NCBI GenBank assembly: GCA_009920815.1
Contig: RFZH01000037.1
Span: forward strand, 1-14,070
Direction of reading: 5' to 3'
DNA from: Paracoccaceae bacterium
Lineage (GTDB): Bacteria; Pseudomonadota; Alphaproteobacteria; Rhodobacterales; Rhodobacteraceae
Length of the DNA stretch: 14,070 nt
The notes beneath the pieces are model-generated. The model had not been told where the DNA came from. It ran no database searches and saw only the letters and a program-made list of their open reading frames with translations. Shown here piece by piece: positions 8,456 through 14,070 of this stretch. The position numbers were made by a program, and so were the translations under genes. The first letter of the stretch is position 1. Each line of letters starts with the position of its first letter.

Positions 8456-8510
8456 TTGCAATATTCCCAAGCGGATAGAGTTGCAAGAGTTATCCCAAGC
8501 GCCTATAGAG
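8456..8510. repeat. Imperfect tandem repeat in the divergent promoter: candidate operator
   Basis: Two copies of a composite element lie side by side. Copy 1 (8456-8480) has TTGCAA, then TCCCAAGCG, then TAGAG. Copy 2 (8481-8510) has the same three blocks in the same order, with a few extra bases between them. TCCCAAGCG is at 8465-8473 and 8493-8501; TTGCAA, itself a palindrome, is at 8456-8461 and 8481-8486. They fill the 65-base gap between the acyl-CoA synthetase and the XRE-cupin regulator, which is where such a regulator would bind. Confidence 0.65.
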
Positions 8511-8515
8511 CAGGT

Positions 8516-9139
8516 ATGTCACAGTCTGATCCGAAATCTTTGATCCGCATAGCGCGCGAAAATGGGTCCCAAGAGGCGGCAGAGCCCTTGGATTTGGGGA
8601 CGCGTGTGCGCGATTTGCGCAAAGCGCGCAAATGGACGCTTGAACAGGCGGCTCAGCAAGCGGGGCTGGCACGCTCTACGTTGTCCAAAATCGAAAATGG
8701 ACAAATGTCGCCAACCTATGATGCGCTTAAGAAATTGGCGATTGGTTTGGATATCTCGGTGCCTCAATTGTTTACACCGCCCGTAAAAGGCCAAATCAAT
8801 GGCCGCATGTCGGTGACGCTAAACGGGCAGGGTGCAGCACACGCCACGACCACATATGAACACGAGCTTTTGGCGGAAACACTGACAAAAAAGCAAATGT
8901 TGCCGTATCGCGCCCGCGTTCGCGCCCGCAAGGTCGAAGAGTTCGACGGTTGGGTCCGCCACGACGGAGAAGAATTCCTTTATGTTCTTACTGGGGTAAT
9001 CCGGCTTTACACAGAATTTTATGAGCCCATCGATATGCGACGGGGCGACAGCGCATATTACGATGCGTCAATGGGCCATAACGTCATTTCGCTAAGTGAT
9101 GAGGATGCAAATATCCTGTGGGTTACATCACTTGCCTAA
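8516..9139 (+). CDS. XRE-family helix-turn-helix regulator with C-terminal cupin domain
   Basis: A 207-residue regulator. The helix-turn-helix covers about 28-84 (LGTRVRDLRKARKWTLEQ, with STLSKIENG as the recognition part). A cupin_2 ligand-binding barrel covers about 130-203, with His149, Glu152, Glu153 and His188 placed as in metal-binding cupins. Such XRE-cupin proteins are usually local regulators whose cupin senses a small metabolite. ATG 8516 is preferred over an in-frame extension back to 8417, which would run into the divergent synthetase gene; GAG at 8508-8510 is a modest ribosome site. It is divergent from the acyl-CoA synthetase operon, its presumed target. Its last 12 bases overlap the 3' end of the small lipoprotein gene on the other strand. 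Confidence 0.92.
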   Translation: MSQSDPKSLIRIARENGSQEAAEPLDLGTRVRDLRKARKWTLEQAAQQAGLARSTLSKIENGQMSPTYDALKKLAIGLDISVPQLFTPPVKGQINGRMSVTLNGQGAAHATTTYEHELLAETLTKKQMLPYRARVRARKVEEFDGWVRHDGEEFLYVLTGVIRLYTEFYEPIDMRRGDSAYYDASMGHNVISLSDEDANILWVTSLA

Positions 9140-9271
9140 AATAGGCCCTGCCACCGTTGTTGAAACGCGGACATTCCCTGCCTTGTTGGACCCTAGCAAT
9201 GTCACAGAAGGTGCCAACTGACAGGCCCCAAGTATAGCGCATGTCGTTATTGCGATGATTGTTTTTTGCAT
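9128..9271 (-). CDS. Putative 47-residue lipoprotein
   Basis: A small gene that is easy to miss. It starts with ATG 9271 behind AGGAG with a 6-base spacer and ends with TGA at 9128. The N terminus MQKTIIAITTCAILGAC has a Lys, a hydrophobic core and a lipobox LGAC, so Cys17 would be the lipidated residue. The mature part would be only about 31 residues (QLAPSVTLLGSNKAGNV and a Gly/Val/Thr-rich tail). It sits 9 bases after the stop of the peptide-binding protein gene on the same strand, so the two are probably co-transcribed. No family was recognised. A chance reading frame is possible, but a strong ribosome site, a lipobox and operon spacing together make that less likely. Confidence 0.68.
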   Translation of the reverse strand: MQKTIIAITTCAILGACQLAPSVTLLGSNKAGNVRVSTTVAGPILGK

Positions 9272-9280
9272 GATTTTCTC

Positions 9281-11092
9281 CTACTCTTCGTACCACCAAA
9301 CATCTGGAAAATATCCAATGCGGTCACCGTATATCGGGGGTGTTTGAGGTTTTTTCAGGCTTCTTTTATGTGCAATGCGGCTGGGACCGTCGTGGTAAAT
9401 TGGGATCACATATCGTCCTGCCGTCAGAATGCGGTCCATCGCGCGCGTCACCGCATTAAGTTCGTCCAATGATTTTGCGGTCATGATCCGATCTAGCATC
9501 GCGTCCAACGCATCTGATTTGACGCCCATCATGTTGCGCGTGCCTTCTAGATCGGCGTTCTCTGATGACCAATACAGCACTTGTTCGTTTCCGGGGCTAA
9601 GGGAAAGATCGCGTGCAAATGGCATCATATCGAAATCCAGGCTGCGTGATCGTTCGGTATATTGTGCGCCGTCGACCAAGGTTATAGTTGCCTTTATCCC
9701 CAAGCGTTCGAGGTCGGAGACATATATTTCCGCGATAGACAAATATTCCTGTGCGCCTTGACGCAATAGGATGTCAAAGGTGACAGGTGCGCCATTTGGA
9801 TCTTGCAAAACGCCCTCGTTTACTTGGTATCCGGCCTCCTTCAACAACGATGCGGCGACACGCATATTCGTGCGGTTTCGCGCGGTTCCATCACTTTGGG
9901 GAAAGCGATATCCATCCAGTGTCCCTGGCAAAAGGCTGTCTTTGAATGGGGTCAACAAATCTAGAACAGCACCTGTTGCGGGGCCATCGCGCATACCCAA
10001 ATCTGAATTGCCAAAGTAGGATTTTATACGATCTTGTCGGGATCCCGTTTGTGTGTCGTTAATAAATTCAAAGTTAAACGCTTCGATCAACGCTTGGCGG
10101 ACGCGCCAATCTTTGAAAAGGTCCCGGCGGGTGTTCATAACCAAACCACGCATGCCCGTTGGCCTTGCATGTGGAATTTCTGACTTGACGATGCGCCCAT
10201 CTGTTACGGCAGGGAAAGTAAATTCATTTTCCCACTTTTCTGCATTTCCCTCGCGGATCAGGTCGATTTCACCGGCTTTGAAGGCCTCAAACAACACTGT
10301 TGCATCCCCGAAATATTCAATCGATAGCGTTTCAAAATTGTTTGTTCCGCGCTGGAACGGCAGATCGTTCCCCCAATAGTCTGGGTTGCGTTTAAGTGTT
10401 ATTGAACGCCCTGGATCAAAGCTATCTATGACATATGGGGCAGAGGTAATCGGAATAATATCTAAACCAGACTCTGAAAAATCGCGCCCGTCCCATTGCG
10501 CTTTTTTCAAGATGGGACGCATGCCAGCCAATAACGCTAACTCGGGGTTATCTTCGTTAAATGTAAATTTGACCGATCGCGGTCCTGTTTGTACGGCCTC
10601 TTCAATCTTGCCCCATAGGCCGCGATAGCGGTAATGGCCGACAGTTCCCAACGTTTCATAGGACCACAGAACATCTTCGATTGTGACGGGGCTGCCATCT
10701 GAAAACTTGGCCTCTGGGCGCAAGGTGAATTCAACCCATTCGCGATTCGGTCCAACATCGATTGATTCCGCCAAAAGACCGTAAAGTGTGAATGGCTCGT
10801 CCCAGCTGCGGCCCATCAACGTTTCATTCGCCCAAAACCGTAATTGCCAAGGCGCGCGCCCTTTCAGAATGTGTGGGTTTAGCGAGTCAAAGCCGCCCAC
10901 TTCGCCCAAAGTGACGGATCCACCTTGCGGTGCGTTTGGATTTGCATAGGGCAGGGACACAAAATCAGGTGGTAGTGCAGGATCCCCGTACATAGAGATT
11001 GCGTATTGCGGTTCTGCGACAGACATTTGAGTTGTTGTCAAAGCCACGCTCGCACATAGACCTAACACCTGCTTGATTTTTCCCAATCCCAT
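9281..11092 (-). CDS. YejA-like peptide ABC transporter substrate-binding protein (SBP family 5)
   Basis: A periplasmic binding protein of about 603 residues for oligopeptides or peptide-like compounds. A signal peptide covers about 1-26 with cleavage after SVA. Mature features are the YejA-type start YGDPALPPDF, the LNPHILKG segment and the family-5 core with SPVTIEDVLWS and LKRNPDYWG. Length fits YejA and related proteins (about 600). Starts: GTG 11095 and ATG 11092 are adjacent and share the site AAAGGA, with 6 and 9 bases of spacing; ATG is preferred. No permease or ATPase genes (YejBEF type) lie on either side, so this is an orphan binding protein here. Only the small lipoprotein follows it. 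Confidence 0.93.
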   Translation of the reverse strand: MGLGKIKQVLGLCASVALTTTQMSVAEPQYAISMYGDPALPPDFVSLPYANPNAPQGGSVTLGEVGGFDSLNPHILKGRAPWQLRFWANETLMGRSWDEPFTLYGLLAESIDVGPNREWVEFTLRPEAKFSDGSPVTIEDVLWSYETLGTVGHYRYRGLWGKIEEAVQTGPRSVKFTFNEDNPELALLAGMRPILKKAQWDGRDFSESGLDIIPITSAPYVIDSFDPGRSITLKRNPDYWGNDLPFQRGTNNFETLSIEYFGDATVLFEAFKAGEIDLIREGNAEKWENEFTFPAVTDGRIVKSEIPHARPTGMRGLVMNTRRDLFKDWRVRQALIEAFNFEFINDTQTGSRQDRIKSYFGNSDLGMRDGPATGAVLDLLTPFKDSLLPGTLDGYRFPQSDGTARNRTNMRVAASLLKEAGYQVNEGVLQDPNGAPVTFDILLRQGAQEYLSIAEIYVSDLERLGIKATITLVDGAQYTERSRSLDFDMMPFARDLSLSPGNEQVLYWSSENADLEGTRNMMGVKSDALDAMLDRIMTAKSLDELNAVTRAMDRILTAGRYVIPIYHDGPSRIAHKRSLKKPQTPPIYGDRIGYFPDVWWYEE

Positions 11093-11119
11093 CACCGGTT
11101 ATCCTTTGTTTTTTATATT

Positions 11120-11149
11120 TATATCTTGGCATGAGACTAACCCGTTCAA
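11120..11149 (-). promoter_or_regulatory. Candidate sigma70-type promoter for the substrate-binding protein
   Basis: Read on the minus strand, TTGAAC (11149-11144) is followed after 18 bases by GATATA (11125-11120). It lies about 28 bases before the start codon, leaving a short leader with the AAAGGA ribosome site. The surrounding AT-richness allows other -10 choices one or two bases away. Confidence 0.4.
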
Positions 11150-11171
11150 AAAAGTTTTTCAAATTTTTAAC

Positions 11172-11200
11172 TTGGAGAGCGCAACATAAAAGAGTATAAA
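11172..11200 (+). promoter_or_regulatory. Sigma70-type promoter for a short + strand transcript
   Basis: TTGGAG (11172-11177), exactly 17 bases, then TATAAA (11195-11200): good hexamers with ideal spacing. Transcription should start near 11206-11208. It points at the hairpin and terminator at 11217-11281 and then at bdhA, and lies back to back with the promoter of the substrate-binding protein. Confidence 0.6.
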
Positions 11201-11206
11201 GAGTTT

Positions 11207-11281
11207 ACTGCTCGATAGGTTTCTTGCCTGTATGAAACCTGCCTCAATAACTTGGCGCCTGCTTTTGCAGGCGCTTTTTTT
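11207..11281 (+). ncRNA. Candidate small RNA or attenuated leader of bdhA (about 75 nt)
   Basis: A promoter at 11172-11200 and a perfect intrinsic terminator ending at 11281 frame about 75 bases. Inside is a second hairpin, AGGTTTC (11217-11223) with GAAACCT (11234-11240) and a 10-base loop that shows GCCTG. The nearest + strand protein gene upstream ends at 9139, so the terminator does not serve a known gene. Either a free small RNA is made, or this is a leader that controls bdhA (ATG 11389). GCCTG in the loop (11226-11230) and CCTGC at 11238-11242 can pair with the right arm of the terminator (about 11267-11272), so a terminator/antiterminator switch is possible. No known RNA family was recognised. 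Confidence 0.5.
11255..11281 (+). terminator. Strong Rho-independent terminator upstream of bdhA
   Basis: An 8-bp perfect stem GCGCCTGC (11255-11262) / GCAGGCGC (11267-11274) with loop TTTT is followed by seven T residues (11275-11281). The orientation is +; on the minus strand no T tract follows the hairpin. It ends 107 bases before the bdhA start. Confidence 0.92.
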
Positions 11282-11388
11282 CTGCGCTCTTCCTTTCTGT
11301 GCAACTGCGGCGTAAACCTGTGGCGACACAGTGTTTATTGGGATTCGGTGAAGTCTTGCGCCGTTTGAATGTAAAAGGAAAACCTAAA

Positions 11389-12162
11389 ATGCAGCTTGGT
11401 GGGAAAACAGCAATTGTGACGGGCTCAACATCGGGAATCGGTCTGGGAATCGCCCGCGGATTAGCGCAAGCCGGTGCGGATGTCGTTCTGAATTCATTTA
11501 CAAATTCAAATGATGATCAACAATTGGCCAATGATTTGTCCAAAGAATTTGGCGTTCATGTTACCTATGCCCAAGCGGACATGTCCGATCCTGAACAGTG
11601 CCGCGCATTGATCACACAACAAGAGCGCTGTGATATATTGGTGAACAACGCGGGCATTCAACACGTCGCACCTATTGATGAATTTCCGATTGAAAAATGG
11701 AACGCGATTATAGCAATCAACCTTAGCTCGGCCTTTCACACAACCGCGGCGGCGTTGCCAAAAATGCGGGCTGCTGGATGGGGGCGGATTGTGAATATCT
11801 CGTCCGCGCACGGGTTGACGGCCTCGCCTTATAAATCGGCCTATATTGCCGCAAAGCACGGGATCGTTGGGCTGACCAAGACGACAGCGTTAGAGACAGC
11901 CGAGCAACCCATTACCTGTAATGCTATTTGTCCTGGATATGTTCTGACCCCGTTGGTCGAAGCCCAAATTCCTGACACCATGGCGAAATATAACATGGGA
12001 CGCGACGAGGTGATCAAAAAAGTGATGCTTGAACGTCAACCATCCCGTGAATTTGCGACCGTGGATCAGTTAGGCGGAACGACGGTGTTCTTATGTTCTG
12101 ATGCAGCCGCGCAAATCACAGGTACCACGATAAGCGTTGATGGTGGTTGGACCGCGCTGTGA
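11389..12162 (+). CDS. bdhA: D-3-hydroxybutyrate dehydrogenase
   Basis: Interconverts D-3-hydroxybutyrate and acetoacetate with NAD in the cytoplasm, a step in the use of polyhydroxybutyrate and ketone bodies. It is a 257-residue short-chain dehydrogenase. The cofactor motif TGSTSGIG is at 11-18, NNAG at 86-89, and the catalytic Ser139, Tyr152 and Lys156 are in SSAHG and YIAAK. The segments GIQHVAPIDEFP and NLSSAFHT, together with His141 after the Ser, are those of the 3-hydroxybutyrate dehydrogenase subgroup and not of general SDRs. ATG 11389 matches the family's N terminus and follows AAAGGA; an in-frame GTG at 11299 would add 30 unlikely residues. No other PHB gene is in the window. Expression may be shaped by the terminator-bearing leader upstream. 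Its end converges on the Slam-like gene, 11 bases apart. Confidence 0.94.
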   Translation: MQLGGKTAIVTGSTSGIGLGIARGLAQAGADVVLNSFTNSNDDQQLANDLSKEFGVHVTYAQADMSDPEQCRALITQQERCDILVNNAGIQHVAPIDEFPIEKWNAIIAINLSSAFHTTAAALPKMRAAGWGRIVNISSAHGLTASPYKSAYIAAKHGIVGLTKTTALETAEQPITCNAICPGYVLTPLVEAQIPDTMAKYNMGRDEVIKKVMLERQPSREFATVDQLGGTTVFLCSDAAAQITGTTISVDGGWTAL

Positions 12163-12173
12163 GGCGCGGATCA

Positions 12174-13466
12174 TCAGAATGCGTTTGAGATACCGATAAA
12201 ATAATCGCGGCTGTCCAGATCATAAAGATCAACAGAGCTTTCACGTTTTTGATAGGTCGCGCTCATGACCGGGGTCATGCCCAAAAAGCTAAAGTTCTGA
12301 TTGCGCACCGACACTGACGTGGTCAGGTCAAGATCTTGGCGACGGTTTACGAAAATTGTTTTTTTCTGATCCCAGTCTTCCCAACCGCGGTTGACTGATA
12401 GATTGACTAACCATCCCGTGTTCGGCGGATGAAAGATTAGGTTTGCCCCCAAATCGGCCCGTGTTGATTGGTAATCAATGGCGTCCGATTTGGATCGGGT
12501 GCTGCCCAGAGACATTGACATGCTAACGTAAGGTGTTGAAAAAACGTCATGTGTTAGCGCAAGCCGGTATTTCGATGCTCTGATGTCGCTGCTTAAATAG
12601 CGGGTTTGATCTAAGCCTATAGATACATTTGCGCGCCGTGGGCCAAAAGATTTGAAGACATGGCCAAAGGTCACCCCTGTGCGTTGGGAATAGGGCGTTT
12701 GTGCAAAATCGGTCAGCACGCGTTCATATGTTAAATAGCTTTGACCGCGTTGTGTGATTGGACTGTTCGACGTAAGGCGCAAAGTTGTGGTTTTAGAGTT
12801 ATTATCAGTATCTTTATATTCGCGCCGCATTTGACCCAAAGAGATATTCAAATCTGATTGTGCGGGGCCTCGAAAATGACGCGTAATCGTCGCACCATAG
12901 AATACGCCCGTGGCGTCTTTGGGTTTTTCGTTACGCGTGAAATTTTGCAAAAAATCGTCAAAAACGGTTCCGATGCGCTGTGCTGTTGAAACTTTACCTA
13001 CGTTTGTCGTCGGTGCAATTCCTAAGGACAGGCTGGTTGACCACTTTTTGGTCCGTTCCACCGCACGCATAGATTGGCGCGCCAGAGCGCGTTCTGCATC
13101 GGTATCGGCCACATCAATTGCGCGACGAAATTGGATTTCGGAGGCCAGTAGTTTGTTTTGGTGGCGTAACGCGGTCGCATACAGAACGCGCGCAGCGAAC
13201 GAATTTGGCACAAGCTCAATCGCGAACTGTGCAAACTCTGCGGCCTGTTCTGGTTGACCTGTATCGATCAATGCCCGCGCCATGACCAACGCCGCATCAT
13301 AAGGCTGTTGCTGTGCTGATGCTTTGGCATTTTTAATTGCTGTCTCGTAATCTTTCGCCACAAGGGCGTTTTGGGCCGTTTTAATGTCACCCAACGTTTG
13401 AGTTGCGATCCCAAACGATAAAATGGCTGCAAGAGAAAGTGCAGATTTTCGCTTAGTGTTCTTCAC
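12174..13466 (-). CDS. TPR plus beta-barrel outer-membrane protein, Slam-like (surface lipoprotein assembly modifier)
   Basis: A 430-residue protein with three parts. Residues 1-26 form a signal peptide. Residues about 28-140 are helical with TPR-like repeats (AQNALVAKDYETAIKNAKAS; TGQPEQAAEFAQFAIELVPN; NKLLASEIQFRRAIDVA). Residues about 142-430 are rich in alternating strands and end in Phe (YFIGISNAF), the usual C-terminal signature of outer-membrane barrels. An N-terminal TPR with a C-terminal barrel starting near SLGIAPTTNVGK is the layout of Slam proteins, which move lipoproteins to the cell surface; a function other than that is possible. The start is GTG 13466, overlapping the upstream DUF502 gene by 14 bases with no strong ribosome site of its own, so translation is probably coupled. 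Confidence 0.78.
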   Translation of the reverse strand: MKNTKRKSALSLAAILSFGIATQTLGDIKTAQNALVAKDYETAIKNAKASAQQQPYDAALVMARALIDTGQPEQAAEFAQFAIELVPNSFAARVLYATALRHQNKLLASEIQFRRAIDVADTDAERALARQSMRAVERTKKWSTSLSLGIAPTTNVGKVSTAQRIGTVFDDFLQNFTRNEKPKDATGVFYGATITRHFRGPAQSDLNISLGQMRREYKDTDNNSKTTTLRLTSNSPITQRGQSYLTYERVLTDFAQTPYSQRTGVTFGHVFKSFGPRRANVSIGLDQTRYLSSDIRASKYRLALTHDVFSTPYVSMSMSLGSTRSKSDAIDYQSTRADLGANLIFHPPNTGWLVNLSVNRGWEDWDQKKTIFVNRRQDLDLTTSVSVRNQNFSFLGMTPVMSATYQKRESSVDLYDLDSRDYFIGISNAF

Positions 13467-14070
13467 CTTTTTGGCTTTCTATTAAATTTTCAAAAGTATT
13501 TTTTTCAATCGGTAACGGTTTTTGAGGGTAAACCAAGCCTGCAGAAATCACAAGCTTGGCCGCTTCTTCGATACTCATATCTAATTCTATGACATCGGAA
13601 CTGGGAAAAAATAATAAAAACCCGCTTGTAGGGTTTGGTGTTGTTGGCACAAAGACAGATAAAAGGTCCTGACCATCGGGTGACTTTTTTGCGATTTCAC
13701 CCTTGGCTTGGGTGGAAATGAATCCAATTGCCCAAATTCCACGCCTTGGGTATTCAACCAAACAGGCTTTTTCAAAATTGCGATCAGTCTGCGCAAAAAC
13801 AGTTTCGGCAATTTGTTTGACGCCAGAATAAATTGAACGGACGACAGGCATTCGGTCGACCCACCGTTCGCCCCAACGGATTAAGGAACGTCCAATTAAA
13901 CCCTTTGCAAGCCAGCCAACAAAGGTTGTAAAGAGTAAAAAGAAAACAATGCCTAAGCCGCGTATGTTGACGTCAAAATCAGGGCCAAAGACAGTGCGCA
14001 TTAACACTTCGGGTTGATAGCGGGATGGCACAAACGGCAAAACCCATCCATCGATCCATCCCATGACCGT
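13453..14070 (-). CDS. DUF502 family membrane protein (5' end outside the window)
   Basis: The reading frame is still open at the right edge (Thr-Val precede the first internal Met), and family members carry about 40 more N-terminal residues with a first membrane helix, so the gene starts beyond 14070. The visible 205 or so residues match DUF502: GWIDGWVLPFVP, then DFDVNIRGLGI leading into a membrane helix (about 36-56 from the internal Met), GRSLIRWGERWVDRMPVVRSIYSGVKQI, and TTPNPTSGFLLFFP with VISAGLVYP near the end. DUF502 proteins are inner-membrane proteins of unknown molecular role. Its TAA stop lies within the first codons of the Slam-like gene, with which it overlaps by 14 bases. Confidence 0.93.
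   Translation of the reverse strand, partial: TVMGWIDGWVLPFVPSRYQPEVLMRTVFGPDFDVNIRGLGIVFFLLFTTFVGWLAKGLIGRSLIRWGERWVDRMPVVRSIYSGVKQIAETVFAQTDRNFEKACLVEYPRRGIWAIGFISTQAKGEIAKKSPDGQDLLSVFVPTTPNPTSGFLLFFPSSDVIELDMSIEEAAKLVISAGLVYPQKPLPIEKNTFENLIESQKGEEH

Noticed and set aside
8451..8486. TTG start for the acyl-CoA synthetase
   Set aside because: Rare start codon without a ribosome site, and the extension lies inside the tandem repeat operator.
8417..8515. N-terminal extension of the XRE-cupin gene
   Set aside because: It would overlap the divergent synthetase gene and cover the whole promoter gap; MSQSDPK at 8516 is the sensible start.
9134..9146. Palindrome GCCTA-AAA-TAGGC at the end of the XRE-cupin gene as a terminator
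   Set aside because: Only a 5-bp AT-containing stem and no T tract on either strand.
11232..11315. A 27-codon frame starting MKPASITWRLLLQALFF that looks like a signal peptide
   Set aside because: It has no Shine-Dalgarno site and runs straight through the strong terminator hairpin and T tract, whose TTT codons create the apparent hydrophobic core.
11299..11388. In-frame extension of bdhA from a GTG
   Set aside because: The added 30 residues are not family-like; ATG 11389 gives the usual N terminus and has AAAGGA upstream.

Overview
The window looks like chromosomal DNA of an alphaproteobacterium of the Rhodobacterales (Roseobacter group) with moderate GC. The main reason is the 1205-residue class II ribonucleotide reductase, which matches my memory of Rhodobacteraceae NrdJ almost motif for motif. 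The D-3-hydroxybutyrate dehydrogenase, DUF502 protein, DUF6356-like protein and YejA-type binding protein also fit that group. No phage, transposon or CRISPR signal was seen.

Left part (1-4306, + strand): a tRNA-Pro(TGG) missing about two 5' bases at the window edge, then a 494-base gap that carries a near-consensus NrdR box, then nrdJ, closed by a strong hairpin terminator. An Lrp/AsnC regulator converges on it; its stop codon lies in the terminator's T tract. The regulator diverges from a tiny DUF6356-like protein, which meets the next operon tail to tail on a shared CTAG stop.

Middle part (5079-9139): a compact, overlapping minus-strand operon encodes an AMP-binding acyl-CoA synthetase, a FrnE-like DsbA-family thiol oxidoreductase and a Bcr/CflA-type MFS exporter. 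It diverges from an XRE-cupin regulator. The 65-base promoter gap between them holds an imperfect tandem repeat that is the obvious operator candidate. Together these look like a ligand-regulated module that activates or processes a small carboxylic acid; the substrate is unknown.

Right part (9128-14070): a minus-strand pair consists of an orphan YejA-like peptide-binding protein and a 47-residue lipoprotein. A short regulatory stretch follows, with a sigma70-like promoter, a hairpin and a perfect intrinsic terminator on the + strand. No + strand protein gene ends there, so it is a candidate small RNA or attenuated leader of bdhA. After bdhA, the window ends with a minus-strand pair: a DUF502 membrane protein (start outside the window) overlapping a TPR plus beta-barrel outer-membrane protein resembling surface lipoprotein assembly modifiers (Slam).

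Most of the window is ordinary housekeeping or accessory chromosome. The least explained items are the candidate small RNA, the tandem-repeat operator with its three-gene module, the tiny lipoprotein, and the Slam-like protein.
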